From Cryptomeria japonica (Eukaryota; Streptophyta; Pinopsida; Cupressales; Cupressaceae): a stretch of DNA of 64,000 nucleotides. The DNA is taken from NCBI RefSeq assembly GCF_030272615.1, contig NC_081408.1, positions 306,058,450 through 306,122,449 of the forward strand. Direction: 5' to 3'. A program made the translations under genes and the position numbers. The notes below the pieces were generated by a model. That model was not told where the DNA came from, did no database searches, and saw nothing but the letters and a program-made list of their open reading frames with translations. Below are positions 1-12,286 of the stretch, one piece after another (position 1 is the stretch's first letter; each line of letters starts with the position of its first letter).

Positions 1-1275
1 GCAAACTATGGTGATCACTATGCAGCTCAAACCGACACCCCAACAGAAAATGACGTCATCTAACCAATGCATGCACTACAGCTACAAACTCCAAGTCATG
101 AACTAGATAGTTCAGCTCGTGGTCCTTGAGTTTGCAAGACTCATAGACAACCACATGACCATCCTACATAAGCACTTCTCCTATACCTTCTAAAGAGGCA
201 TCTGTGCATGCCATAAAATCTCTAGATGGATCAAGAATTGCCAGAATCAGAGCACTAACAAGGAGTTCCTTCAAGGTATGAAAAGCTGACTCACACTATT
301 CTAACCAAACAAAATTCTTCCCTTTCCTCTGAAGAGAAGTGATTGGGTGACCTATCGGGGAAAAACTCTGAACAAAGCAATGGTAATATCTGACCAAACC
401 CATAAAACTTCGAACCTTAGAAACATTGGTCGGTGCTGGCCAATCTACAATGGCTTGGATCTTAGAAGGATTCATGGATACACCTTCTCTTGAAATTACA
501 TGAACAAGATAGTTCACCTCTGACTGGAAGAAATCACACTTCGCCAAGTTGGCATAAAGTTGATTCTCCCTCAAGCACTGCAATACCTGATGCAAGTGGC
601 CTTCATGCTCTTCCATAGATTTAGAATAAATCAAAATGTCATCCAACAACACAAGGACAAAATGATCAAGGTAGGTGTGGAAAACCCCATTCATGAGGTG
701 CATGAAAATTGAAGGCGCGTTTGTCAACCCAAATGGCACCACTGTGAACTCATAGTGACCATAATGAACACGAAACATCATTCTATGAATGTCTGCATCA
801 TGAATGCGCAACTAATGATACCCAGATTTTAGATCAATCTTAGAGAACACCTTAGCTCCCTTTACTTTGTCAAAAAGATCATCAATACGAGGCAATATAT
901 ATCGATTCCTGATGGTTACCTTATTTAGCTAATGGTAATCAATGCATAACTGAAGAGAACCATCCTTCTTCTTAATGAAGATAATAGGCGCACCCCAAGA
1001 GAAACAATAGGATGAATGAACCGCTTGGCCAACAATTCCTCCATCTACAACTTCAACTCACTCAACTCCTAAGTAGTCATCTGATATGGAGCTCTTGAAA
1101 TAGGTTCCTTACTAGGAACCAAGTCAATGAGAAAGTCTATGTCCCGCTTTGAACGCATACTAGGAATATCCAAAGGAAACACATTAGCATACTCTTAAAG
1201 AATAGGGTGACTATCAAGAATGATTTCTTGACTCTCTTCCTCATCCACATCCTCAAGAGCAACTACAAAAAGTTG
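1..1275 (-). pseudogene. pol: Ty3/gypsy reverse transcriptase and RNase H (partial, broken)
   Basis: This would copy element RNA into cDNA and degrade the RNA strand. On the minus strand the RT shows the first catalytic Asp in [11 protein letters not shown] (about 870-830), then the PFGLTNAPS block and the catalytic pair in LLDDILIYS (about 670-640), followed by the thumb and a FMGLVRYYH block. RNase H follows from about 300 to base 1, with Asp in ACTDAS and LHSDHH. The longest open stretch is 296-811. A TAG sits where Gln is expected after SGYH (about 812) and another lies in the RNase H. The domain is cut by the window edge. RT catalytic residues are present but the frame is broken. Confidence 0.85.
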
Positions 1276-1281
1276 ACACCC

Positions 1282-1782
1282 TCAACGCATACACTGCTTA
1301 AGTTGCATAGTGGAAATCATATGTAAGGATATCAATCTCTGAACTCCAACGATCCGTAGTTTCTTGCCATGATCATCTAAACACTCCACTGTCTTCTGAT
1401 GATAGTCCACACAAGTGCTATGAGATGATAGCCAATCCATCCCCAACACAACTCCATAAGACCCCAAATAAATGACTCGAAGGTCAACTGAAGTAACAAA
1501 GGGTCCTAGGTCCAACTCACCATTGGAAATGAAGGTATGTATGGAAACATGCAGACCAGTAGCCAACTTTACTTGCCACCTATCCACTTGCTTAGCAGAT
1601 ATGATCCCACACTGCTCCACAATGGTTGAAGAAATGAAAGAATCAAAAGCACCAGAGTAAAAAAGTACAGAGATAGGAATACCACACAACACACCTGCAG
1701 TCTTGATCACTATACCCTGATGCTTAGCTTGGCAGTCATCAACTGCTGCAAATACTCTATGGGATCTACTTGCATCCCCCAT
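1282..1782 (-). pseudogene. pro: Ty3/gypsy retropepsin-like aspartic protease, active-site Asp lost
   Basis: This 166-residue open stretch lies between gag and RT and would cleave the Gag-Pol polyprotein. The fold signature is clear: VLFYSGAFDSFIS in place of the family VLFDSGA-S-SFIS, then a VVLGMDWLSSH block near the C-terminus, typical of plant gypsy proteases. The catalytic Asp of the DSG triad is Tyr here, which should abolish cleavage. The frame continues toward gag on the right and toward RT on the left, but only across stops. Family assignment is firm; inactivity follows from the substitution. Confidence 0.85.
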
Positions 1783-1799
1783 TGTCGGCTCTGATGTTA

Positions 1800-3095
1800 C
1801 TAGCCTTTGACTACCTATCTAATGAGAATGCTAAAGGCACTGAGCGACTATGTGGCCAAACTAACCATAGGAGAAGCAAGCTCCTCTACTAGGTTCTCTA
1901 CTTGCAGATGACCCACCGGACTGCTGGAAGCTTCCCCTACTAGGGGCTTGAGATGCACCCTGAGAGGACTACCCTAGGAAACTCTACCTACTCCTCTGCC
2001 AGTTCCTATTCTTCTTAGGTTGAGAGTTACCACCTTGCTAGCCTTGAAACTATTTTGGCCTCGGCTGAAAACTCTACTGCTGCTAATGTTGTTGTTGCCC
2101 ACCCTTAGTGGGTGCCTGAGAACCCCTATAGGGTGCAACAGTCTGGTATTGATTCCCTCCAACTTTGGACTCACTGAAAGGCATGCTCCTGATCTACACT
2201 CTAGACTAATCGCCATGAGCACTACTAAGATTCTTCTCCACCAGCCTGGCTTTCACCATGACTATCTCTACTGAAATAGGATCAAACACTCTCACTCCTC
2301 CACTGATGTGGTCATTTAGACCCCTCAAGAAGTGCCACACTAGCATTGCCTCAGCATTTCCAATAGTGACATACTATTTGAGATCATAAAACTTGTGCTC
2401 AAGCTAATCTACAGACATGCCAAACTGTCGCAAAACATAAAACTCATCTACCTGAGACTATCTCCATTGTGGTGAGAGAAAGCATGCCCTGAATCTCTCC
2501 AAGAAAATCTCCCAAGACACGGTGCTAATGTTCAAACCGATCTTCTCCTCCTCTAACTGCCACCAGATAGAAGCAAAACTCTTGAGAGGCATGATGGTAC
2601 ATCTGGCCTTGGTGTTAATACCATATGGATGCATGGCAAAACACTAATCTAAACTAATTAGCCAGGTCTCTGCCTCAAGGCCAGTACCCATACCGTCAAA
2701 GGAAGGAGGATGGGATCTCATCAAGTCTCTCATGTGCCCTAGGAAACTAAGTCCTAGTCCACTAGGAGCTCTCTCCTCCTAGGAGATCTCTCTCTCTCCC
2801 TCTCCTCCAGATTTTGTTGACGCAACTCTCCAACCTGAGCATGGATATGTTGTTCAGCCTCAGGTCTGGGGCCTAGTTTGGCTAGCACCTCCTGAAACAT
2901 CTCCCTCAACTCTTCCCTTTTGGGAACCTCCTTTACTCTATGTTGCTCATCTTGATGAACATACTGATCCTATTCCACACTCACATGAGTGGGTAGTGGT
3001 GAAGGACAATGGTGGTCAAAACCTCGACCATGTCCCCCACCTCTGCCTCTATTGTGGCCACCAACATGACCACCTCCTTTGGCTTTCCTAGCCAT
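1800..3095 (-). pseudogene. gag: Ty3/gypsy Gag (decayed)
   Basis: The capsid and nucleocapsid protein of the gypsy element. The likely start is the ATG at 3095-3093, giving a Gly/Arg-rich N-terminus (GGHNRGRGGGHGRG), a feature of several plant chromovirus Gags. A zinc knuckle lies near the C-terminus at 1838-1878, where CFSYG-stop-FGHIVAQC shows the second Cys changed to Tyr and a TAG in place of Gln. Several other stops interrupt the frame, for example a TAG near 2972. It is followed by the protease on the same strand. Confidence 0.75.
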
Positions 3096-4917
3096 GACCT
3101 AACACTACACAAGAGAAAAAAGTTTATATCTACGACAAGGATACTAACAAGGGAAACACAAACACTAAGACCTAATCAAAAGGTCAAGCTGAATGGGCTC
3201 AATATAAAACCAGAGTACCCATTGTTGAATTACCAAATGTAATGCGCCGCGAGGAACCCCAAAGGAATACCCACACAACTAAGCAACTAAGGGTGAAATA
3301 ATTTAAAAATAAATAAATAAAAATCACATTAAGTGCTTTAATTACTACATTGCACATAATTACGCAAGTGGGAGACTAACACAAGAATTCCTAAAGGGTT
3401 ACCAACGAAGAATAAGATAAAAGGTTAAATTCCATAATTAAGATTAATCCAATTAACCATCAATTACTCAATGAACATAATAAACCATATACATATAACA
3501 GATTACACCATTTAAAGATTGAAAGTATTACAATATAAATTTCTCTTTAAGAAAGCATTTGCTCAAAGCATAAGGATAAATGAGCTAATAAAATTCATTA
3601 ACTTAAGATTACATTATTCATCAAATACATGGCTTCCAATAATACATATAAAATTTACATCATTGCCAATTACAAGTTTACATAAATCCATTGATACAAA
3701 TGACCACATAGGTCTCAAAAGTACAATAATATCCAACATGAGATGATGCATGAATCATGAACCACAGGAACACCTGTGAAGCCAATACTTGCATGAAGGC
3801 ATGAACAAATACATCCGATGGGAAGTAGCACTACCACCCAACCATGTGATCCCAAAATGGAATCACCCCACTGTGCTAGGAGATAGATGAAGACCCTCAA
3901 GCAAGCATAAGCAAAACATGGTCGACAATACAAGTGTGACTCCACAATACTCCAGGTGAACTCAACATCACAACACACTAGTGACCCTAAAGAGAGAGTG
4001 TCATCACATAGATTATGATGGTTACCCTAGGTAGGCCTCCATAGGTCTTGGCCCCTATCCTGGGTTATCCTAGTAACCTTTCCTGAACCCCCAGTTCCAT
4101 CTAAGTCTCATGCGGACCCTACCAGCCCTTCGTGAAGACAAGGTGGTCGGTTTGCCATTCCAGGCCTTCCCACTACATCTTGAGCCTATACGAGAACTCA
4201 ACCATGCGCGGGGTACAATATCTTAATTAATGTTAATAACTACCCACCCCCCTAATCAATTATTAGGTTATCACTTATTATCTTATTTTCAAGGGGTTAT
4301 CCTGCCAACCACTTTGGGTATGGCCCCCACTCGAAAGCCACTCTCACGTAGGACACTAAACAAAAATGGTCACTATATGAGGACCCTATGGTGAGACAGG
4401 TAGGCATAACACCAGTACAACCATACAGGTGACCAAAAACATAGACTTACTAACTCTTAGTTAACCATAAATAATAAGCACAATATGGTTAAAACAACAA
4501 GGTCATAAATATAACCCTGATCAAGAGGTACAATATATACCACAACTGGACGACTGAACATAGACAAGAAATTGCAGCAAAATAAGCCCCTTGCAAGAAA
4601 TGATAAATTCACTAAGATTGAAACTCAGACAATCTTTTGAAATTAACAACATGATATACACTTGCAAATTCATCGCTTAAAATTTAATAAAACACCACCA
4701 TAATGATTAAGAGAAATTCAAGTCATTATTGAACTAATAAGACTAGAAATCTAGCTAATCATAAAAAATTAATTTACCTCTTTCAATTTGAACAAGCAAC
4801 AATCATAATCATTTTAGTGAATAAAACACCCCACATTTATAATACATCATTCTAAAGATGTCATTCTATTTTTATATTCCAATACAATAATCCTAATAAA
4901 ATAATAAAAATTCATAT

Positions 4918-4920
<3 letters not shown>

Positions 4921-4950
<30 letters not shown>
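4921..4950. repeat. (AT)15 microsatellite
   Basis: An uninterrupted AT dinucleotide run inside the gypsy LTR, followed by AT-rich sequence and a second shorter AT run near 5051-5064. Confidence 0.95.
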
Positions 4951-4955
<5 letters not shown>

Positions 4956-5203
4956 TAACATATGAATTATATTAAAATATTTAATCTACTTCCAAAGTAA
5001 ATCTAATTTACCAAAGAGATCACGTAAAACTAATGCTTTGATTAGACAAGTATATATATATATATTAATAAAATAATATAGCAAACAAAAACATAAAATT
5101 TATCAACACGTTGTTATAAAATAGCGAACACTATTTCATTTTAAGCGATTCCAATTATCCTGCGATGAGGGAAAAAGGTTTTAAGCGGTGGCTGCAACCT
5201 TTG

Positions 5204-5398
5204 GGTAGCCCTGCTACCATATGGTAGCATACACTACCCTTTGGTACTGCTGCTACCATAGGGTACTAGTCGCTACCTCTTGGTAGTGTTGCTACCATAC
5301 GGTAGCAGTCACTACCAAATGGTAGCACTACTACCATATGGTAGTAGGCGCTACCAAGTGGTAGCGTTGCTACCCTATGGTAGCAGAAGCTACCATCT
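5204..5398. repeat. Array of short palindromes, CTACC-N4-GGTAG, in the gypsy LTR
   Basis: About nine units of the form (G)CTACC-NNNN-GGTAG(C), for example CTACCATATGGTAG, CTACCATACGGTAG, CTACCAAATGGTAG and CTACCAAGTGGTAG, spaced roughly every 20-22 bases. Each unit is self-complementary. Two G-box-like CACGTG sites follow at once (about 5400-5430). I see no counterpart in the other gypsy LTR copies in the window. The array creates a spurious repetitive reading frame on the plus strand. Confidence 0.9.
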
Positions 5399-7252
5399 CA
5401 CGTGGTGGGGTATACCCTGCCACGTGGGGGGGTTTTATATATTCTTTTTTAATTTTTATTTTTAAAATACTTACAAAAAACTTCACTGGTAAAAAAAATA
5501 TACAGTGAACAATTTTTTTTCTTTGAATGAAATTTTTCAATAAGGATTTAAGTCTATCAAATAAAGCATAAAAGACCTAAATCTAAATATCTTGGGCAAA
5601 AATTCAAAATAATTTTAAGAAATTAGAGGGGATTTGATTCATTTCTTCATTTCTTCACACATGAAAAATCTTTGCGTCATACAAAGAGGGCAAATTGACA
5701 AAATTTTGCCAACATAATGCCCTAATTTGAACAAATAAAAAAAACTTGTAAACATACAGAAAACAAAAATTTATTTTTTAATACTCAAATTGAGAAGATT
5801 ACTCAAAACTAAATTTTGGAAAAACTTGAAAGCACACAACCAACAAGATATTGGAAAATCTCTTCAACAAAAACACATTGATTTTGGATTTAATTAAATT
5901 CAAGAGCAAACTACTCTATTTCTAAACCAAACTTTCAAACAAGAATTTTCAATAAGATTTAACAATTTTCAATCACACACATAGGAAAAATCTCAAAAAC
6001 ATATAAATTTTTATTGCAACAAAAGAGAGAAATCTACCCAACCTGAAAAGCAATCCAGGAAGAAAATTGTAGAAGAGCTTCTATCCTTCACACCAAATCT
6101 AAAATCCAGATTTCTCCTTCCAAATGGTTTCCAAGTTTTGGTTTTCAAAAATCCTCCTTCCCTTCTTGTGAGCTCATAGGTAATATAGGAAAAATATTTT
6201 CAACCTAAAATTTTAGGTTAAAAGTTTTCCCCAACCAATAGGAATAAAATATTTAAAAAGTAATCAAATCTAATTTCCCCTTTTTCATGACACAATTCTT
6301 TTTAAACAAAAATAAAAATCTAAAAGTTAACTAAAGGGTCAATGGAAATGCTTTTTATTTATTTTCTTTTCCCCTAATGAATTTAACTCAACATTTGTAC
6401 TAAAATTCAAATAGCATAGCATTTAACTTATTTCTTTTTTCAAATAATTTAATACAACTATTTTCACAATATAACATGCAATTTAACCATTTAATTTAAC
6501 AACTCCATTATTAAATTAAATCAATAGACTCAAGGCATATTAATTAAATTAAATACGCCAACACAAAATAACACAATTCACTCAATTTAAATCTTTTGAA
6601 ATAACTGGAAGCACGCAAAATGAGAGAAGACCATATGACGACTCACAAAACAAAAATACCAAAGCACTATGACTCACATACTGGTCAAATAGGAAAAGAT
6701 GACCGACTGACAACACTTACATGAGTGTAACTACGGGTCAATTTAGGGTCTAACAATTATCTCCTCCACTCCCATTGGATAAATAAGGCACGTTCATACT
6801 TGTGAAACCAGGTGGAGTCGATACCCCGTACCTACCCGGTACTTGTACCTGCAATGTCTTGCATCAAAGAACCACACATGCATATTGACAAATATATAAA
6901 TAGACATGACATGCATACTGATGAAGGAGAATCATGACGTTCCTCGTCTCATCAGAGTGAGTGAAGGAAAATCATCCCCTCCCATCCCATACACTTGCAA
7001 ACATGAAACATGTAAATAGCACATCACACATATAAAGTAAATGTGTCAGTCCATGTTAGTAATCTATAAAAATCATATTTAACATAAGTAAGGAAATACT
7101 ACATGAAAGCATACACTAAAAATCAACTTAAAGCATGAAATAACATCACATAAAGTCTGAATAAAATATAACAATAATGTATCCACTAAGCAGTCTATTG
7201 AAGTCAAACATGAGTCTAAAATAGTCTGATCAAGAAGGGGTACTACACAACA

Positions 7253-7998
7253 TAAGAAAGAAATAATCCCACAGCTTCAATCCTAGCTACTGGAGCAAAA
7301 GTCTCATCATAATAAATTCCTTCCTTTTGAGAATATCCTTTACATACCAATCTAGCCTTGTTCCTCCCAACTTGTCCATCCTCATTCAATTTATTCCTAA
7401 AAACCCATTTAGTTCTAATAACATTCTTATTTTTAGGTCGGGGAACTAAAGTTCATGTGTTGATGTTTTCTATCTGATCTAATTCCTCTTCCATATCTCT
7501 CATCCAATATTTATCTTTACAAGCTTCAATAATTTATGCCGGTTCAATTTGAGAAATTAAACATACCTCATTAGCTACCAACCTTCTTCTTGTCATTAAT
7601 CCTTTGTTCTTGTCTCCAATGATTTAATCTTCTGAATGATTTAACCTTACATACCGAGGAGTCTTCTGACTTTCTGTTTCTCTTCTTTGATCTTTGGTCA
7701 CTGTTGAATTTTCTAATACTGTAGGAGTAACTGGTTCAACATTCTATTTGGGTGTAGGTGCTACCAGTTTAGTTATGGTCACCTCCACTTCTGGATCTCT
7801 CTAATAAGTTATGATTTGACCCTTGTACAAATAATCCACCTTGACATTAGCACTCTCCACAATTCTCTACAATCTTTTGTTATAACATCTATATGCTTTT
7901 CTTTTATTAGAATAACCAAGAAATATCCCTTCATCACATCTAGGATCAAACTTTCCAATGGAATCATCTTTTTTGATATAGCATTTACTACCAAAGAT
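7253..7998 (-). pseudogene. pol: Copia A reverse transcriptase N-terminus and IN-RT linker (truncated)
   Basis: Minus-strand translation gives the RT entry motif [12 protein letters not shown] at about 7256-7310, where the gypsy insertion cuts the domain. Upstream lies the linker with a TKWVF-like region (about 7380-7420) and a KTPRYVRL-like stretch (about 7640-7665), as in copia D1 and C. The catalytic palm and RNase H are missing because they lie left of the gypsy element. Several stops interrupt the frame. Confidence 0.75.
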
Positions 7999-8713
7999 TT
8001 AGAAATACTTAACTGAAGGTGTATGACCAAACCATAACTCATAAGGTGTCTTACTGGTGTCTCCTTTGATATGAACTCTGTTGAATGTGTATACCACCAT
8101 GCTCATAACTTCTCTGTAGTAGATATGAGGCAAATTAGCTTCCATCATCATAGTTCTAGCCGCATCCAAGTTAGTTCTATTCTTTCTTTCCACAACACCA
8201 TTTTGCTGAGGTGTCCGAGGTGCAGACAATTGTCTCCTTATCCCATGCTTCTCACAATAACTATTAAATTCACCGGATGTGAATTCACCACCCTAATCTG
8301 ACCTTAAGCATTTAATTTTCAACCCTATCTCTATCTCAACTTTATCTTTAAAGATCTTAAACTTTTCAAAATCTTTAGATTTCTCTCTTAGAAAAGTAAC
8401 CCACATCATTCTAGAATAGTCATCAATGATTAGCATAAAATATCTCACCCTGAAAACTTTTTATTCTAGCAGGACCACATAAATCAGTATGAATAAGATC
8501 AAGAACATTATTAGATTTGTCTTGTATACTCTTAAAATAAGTCCTGACCTGCTTTCCCATTTGACATTCCTTACATACTGGATTATAGGGCTTCACAATC
8601 TTAGGTATATCTCTAACAGCCTTAGTTGAACTGATCTTTACAATGCAATCAAAATTCACATGACACAACCTCTTATGCCATAGCCAACTCTCATCATTTA
8701 TAAAATCAAACAT
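7999..8713 (-). pseudogene. pol: Copia A integrase core and GAG-pre-integrase zinc domain (broken)
   Basis: This would insert cDNA into the genome. From the N-terminus: the HHCC region (WLWHKRLCHVNFDCI ... CKECQMGKQ, about 8690-8560), first catalytic Asp in LIHTDLCGPAR, second Asp in CLRSD with a stop directly after it (about 8298), then TPQQNGVVERKN holding the catalytic Glu (about 8170-8210), and YELWFGHTPSVKYF near 8000. The DDE residues are present but stops and a frame break divide the domain into pieces at 8423-8713 and 7999-8229. Confidence 0.85.
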
Positions 8714-9062
8714 GTTTTCTCACCAGAGTTAAAATCAAAGATGTTACCTTTATTCTATGTACTGGTTGCAATCTCCAATCTAGATCTGTTAATGATTTTT
8801 CATTTTCCATCCTTGAACTGTAATTGAAATTCGTTATCCACCAACTCTCCTACACTCAAAATATTATGCCTTAAACCTTCAACATAATAAACATTATTGG
8901 TGTTATTCTTACCATCCAATGATATGGTTCGTCTTCCTCTGATCATACATGCTTTGTCATCTTCAAATCTAACCAGTCCACCATCAAATTCTTGCAAAGA
9001 TAAAACCTTCATTTTATCTCAAGTTATATGATGTGAACAACCACTGTCACAAAATATCACCC
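8714..9062 (-). pseudogene. pro: Copia A retropepsin (frame-damaged)
   Basis: Minus-strand translation gives WVI then two extra residues and DSGCSHHI with a stop in the following T-G-DK region (about 9060-9010). A C-terminal half follows (8800-9012) with DGGLVRFEDDKA and YYVEGLRHNILSVGEL, the standard copia protease tail. The catalytic Asp is kept here, unlike in the other elements of this window, but an apparent 6-base insertion sits just before it and a stop follows. Confidence 0.75.
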
Positions 9063-9887
9063 ATTCATCCTCGTAGATTCAATTTTAGAAGCAAGGGCCT
9101 TTTCCTCATTTTGAATAATAGGTACCAGAGCATCTTTCTTGATAGCCAAAAATACCCATTCCTTGCCACTGCGGGATCCACTAGCCGAATCTTGTGTAGG
9201 TTCATGATCAGAATCAATCACACCTTCCTCATCCACATAGTAACATGATTTGTCTTTGTTTCTCCTATACTTATTCTTGTTCTAATAATCATGGTTAGGC
9301 CTAAAATATCTTCTAGCTTTCTCTTCAAATCTTGAATTCCTCTTAGGACATCTAGATGCAAAATGAGCTATCTTATTACATGCAAAACATTCAAAAGGTG
9401 ATTTTCCTTCATACTTACTTCTTGCTGGACCTTTAGGTACTCTTCTAGCAAATAGGGATTCAAGTTGCTCAAACTCTTCATCTTCTTTCTTCATCTCATC
9501 CAGTTCCTTTGCATATAAATCTTTCCAATCACTCTTGATGGTTGATGATGTAGGTGCATGAAAAGTAGATTCAGTCTTTGCAGCTCCTTGAGGACCAAAT
9601 TCATCAAGCTCAAAAGAAGATAACTTTCCACCCAAAGTATCCCTATTAACATAAGTGTTAGCCAATGTTCTCATCTCATTAATTGTAGTATCCTCAATCT
9701 TGTAATCTAGTGGAAAATCTCTCAATACTTTAGAAACAATCTCATCTCCATTCAGAGATCCACCACAACACTAAATTCCCATAATAATTTCATTAACTCT
9801 TTCCATTAAATAAGAAATCCTTTCATCTTCTTCCATCTTCAGATTCTCATACCTCACCTAGTAACCATCAAGTTTAGCAATTTTAAC
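9063..9887 (-). pseudogene. gag: Copia A Gag, C-terminal part with zinc knuckle
   Basis: Nucleocapsid part of the copia Gag. The CCHC knuckle CFACNKIAHFASRC lies in the open stretch 9282-9725, after an acidic/basic helical segment and a LSSFELDEFGPQG-like region. The frame would continue to the right at 9887 but is cut by the LINE insertion. The N-terminal piece is found at 24699-25025. It closely resembles copia C Gag at 44341-45503. Confidence 0.85.
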
Positions 9888-9898
9888 AGTAGGGTCAC
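9888..9898. repeat. LINE target-site duplication, left copy
   Basis: AGTAGGGTCAC here is repeated exactly at 24688-24698. Joining the two flanks restores continuous copia A gag, as judged from copia C near 45150-45170. This is a typical LINE target duplication. Confidence 0.95.
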
Positions 9899-10734
9899 TG
9901 ATGGTTGAAAATGGGTGTGGAGCGGCAAGGAGATCCATGATCAGGAATCCCAAATTTCAAATCTAGGAATGACAGATTTCCTAGGGAAGGCAGTCTTTCT
10001 GGGGGTGGAACTAGCAATCAGGCCAGTTTCCAGGCATCCCAAGGTACAGAAGAGGACAAGGAGACAATCAAATCGGTGGAAGACTAAAATTCCAAAACTA
10101 GGGACCCACATGATAGAGGTAAGAAAATAAAATGGTCTTCACTTTTTGGAGTGAAGCCACTGGTAAAATCAGGATTGCCGACAGTTACAAACATCTCTGA
10201 TGCATTTTCAGGGTTGGTTGCTATTTATGTTCTGGATAAGCTGGTGGATCTCACTGTCGCTAGTTTAGCCATGACATTAATCAGACGATTTGCTGGTTTT
10301 AGGCCTAACATTGATGTTGTTAGGAATTTTATAAGGAGGAAATGGGTTCTCAAGGGTCAAGTGGATGTGGTGGCATTGCCTAGGGGCTTTTTTTCCTTTG
10401 CTTTTAACTCTGAAGAAGATATGAATAAGGCTCTCTATGAAGGCCCATGGATGTTCAGCAAGTCAACTTTGGCTCTACATAAATGGGCTCCTAACCTCTC
10501 TCTTGATGAGTCTTTTTTTGTATCGGCGCCTGTCTGGACACACCTCCCAGGCCTTCCTCTAGAATTCTAGAATGAGGAAGTCTTTAAAGGGATAGCGAGC
10601 TCTTTTGGATAACTTCTCTCGATTGACCCAATGACTGCAACTAGATCAAGGTTAGTCTTTGCTCACATTTGTGTAAGTTTTAATCAAATGATGGACATGC
10701 CCCAATCTATTGAGATTATTCCTAAATTAGGGAA
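9899..10734 (+). pseudogene. LINE ORF1, N-terminal part (DUF4283-like)
   Basis: ORF1 proteins of plant L1 elements bind the element RNA. The open part (about 10151-10570) matches the DUF4283 pattern: RRKWVLKGQVDVVALPRGFF, FAFNSEEDMNKALYEGPWMF, then LHKWAPN and VWTHLPGLPLEF. A stop follows where Trp is expected (TAG at 10568), then the frame continues to the element B insertion (10735-10739 is its ATGGA target copy). Upstream of 10151 the frame is disturbed and I cannot fix the true start. The CCHC part resumes at 18802. Confidence 0.8.
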
Positions 10735-10739
10735 ATGGA

Positions 10740-11929
10740 TGTTAGGCCCAATATGGAAAGCTAATGTACTAAGAGGGGAGGGGTGAATCAGTACTTCAAA
10801 ACCCTTCTTCAACAATAACTTTACTGTTATGCATAAACCGAATAGTGCAGTAACATAATATAAAGCTAAAATAAATAGATAACAATTATACATGATTCAC
10901 TCCATAACACATATATTTTGGTTACGCAGAAACTCTTGGTTAGAGAGAAAAAATATGGTGGGGATGGCACCCACAACTTCACTACTGTAATAATAAAGGT
11001 TGCTTGGTTAGAGCTACATGTTTAGCTATTTCTGATAGCTTACCCTGTTAGGAGTATCAAGATCTATTAGATCTACCTTGCTGAAGGATTTTACAACACT
11101 TAATCTAAATGTTGCAGCTGGTTAGAGGCTTTACAATTTATAGACTTGATTAGAGTCTTTTACCCTGTTAAAGGTTTCTTTTACAACTTCAAAATATTAC
11201 AATAAAATCATTACAAATATCTGCAAATTTACATTTGAAATGTTATAGCAGATTCTATGTGCTCAGAATAATATTACCTTACTTATAGCATACCTCAGTA
11301 ACCCATATAGTAACTCGGTAAACCCTTCTGTTCACTCTGTTCTTTGACTGTTCTCTAAAATCCTTCTTGGTGACCTCTGTGTCTCTATAACAATCATAAC
11401 ACTTAGTGCTTTCACATGTCTTGCTTCAAATATTTTTATATCTTCCTTTCTGTCATGCTACATGTATATATCAATTCTTAATCCATGTTGTATAATTAGA
11501 TCTCTTATGATGGTGATCCATTCATTGCTTCGATCTTACAAACATGTTTTATCGAATGAATAACCATGCAAAATATTTCATTGGTTAGATGACCTCAAAA
11601 TCATACACAATCTTTAAGTGCAATTACCAATGTGATAACGGTTAGATGTTCCTTGATCTTGTAACACGTTTCCATATGTATGTCCAGGTTCAATGAATCT
11701 GGTAACACATTTCACTTAGTGTATATCAACTCGGTGTGTCATCTTTGCTACTCGATAGACATGGAATGATACTCGATAGACAGCTCGGTGCATACTGGGC
11801 TCTTGACTACATTCTTCTATAACTGACAGGACTGTGCATACCGACTAAATATTTCGGTAGAGATAATTGACTAGAGTATATAGAAGAACTTTGAACATAA
11901 AACTAATGGCAACTTGATAAGTAGTAACA
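10740..11929 (-). repeat. Element B 3' LTR
   Basis: On the plus strand it runs from TGTTAGGCCC to TAGTAACA. It matches 17586-18796 nearly base for base and lacks the tandem copy of CCTGGTTAGAGGCTTTA seen there. A TATA box on the minus strand (ATTTATA at 11136-11142 on plus) is kept. Confidence 0.95.
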
Positions 11930-12286
11930 ATCTCCCCTTTTGACATTAGTTGAGATGTTTGACAAAAAACTACTTTCAAAATTATAACTCAATAATCTAT
12001 ATACTTGCAAAATTTGACTATATTGATAGTATATACAATAGTCAATGAAGTAATATATCTAGATATACTCCCCTTATCGATATACTGTACAAAACTCTAA
12101 TTTTGTATGCTCAGTCATCAATGTTTTATGTGCTTACTATTCTGTTCACTACTTGGTTCACTGCTCTTGAATAATCTACTCTCTACTCGGTATACTCCTC
12201 CTGTATACTACACTCCTTTTGTTTGATATTATACTTTGATGCTTTGAATACTATATCACTCCCCCTTTTTTGACAAACATCAAGAC
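11930..12286 (-). other. Element B polypurine tract and 3' untranslated region
   Basis: Adjoining the 3' LTR, the minus strand reads AAAAGGGGAGAT (11930-11941), a standard polypurine tract. A second purine-rich tract (AAAAAAGGGGGAGT on minus, about 12259-12272) lies just after the ORFb stop, recalling an internal polypurine tract. No coding signal is seen. Confidence 0.75.

Larger units (their letters stand above)
1..7247 (-). mobile_element. Ty3/gypsy LTR retrotransposon, 5' part, inserted in copia A
   Basis: Read on the minus strand the order is LTR (7247-3238), gag (from 3095), protease, reverse transcriptase and RNase H, the Ty3/gypsy order as far as it can be seen. The integrase and 3' LTR would lie left of base 1. 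The LTR right edge ends in TACTACA and copia A coding sequence resumes at once, so this element landed in the RT of copia A. A CAACA target copy probably lies at 7248-7252; its partner is outside the window. Stops and a changed protease active site show it is dead. The long LTR and RG-rich Gag N-terminus recall Del/Tekay chromoviruses, a weak inference without the integrase end. Confidence 0.85.
3238..7247 (-). repeat. Ty3/gypsy LTR, about 4.0 kb, 5' LTR of the element at 1-7247
   Basis: On the plus strand it runs from TGTAATGCGCC to GGGGTACTACA, so it has TG...CA termini. Its first 1.2 kb (plus orientation) resembles 51663-52734 and 62790-64000. Its last part (about 6730-7247) resembles about 60170-60750, including shared blocks around GGTG(G)AGTCGAT and CTTGTGAA. 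These are LTRs of one gypsy family. The low-complexity interior (4440-6700) is AT-rich and holds an AT microsatellite and a palindrome array. No gene is seen in it. Confidence 0.8.

Noticed and set aside
5280-5465. Repetitive plus-strand reading frame with LLPYGS repeats
   Set aside because: Produced by the palindrome array in the gypsy LTR; no start context, no domain, and composition explains it.
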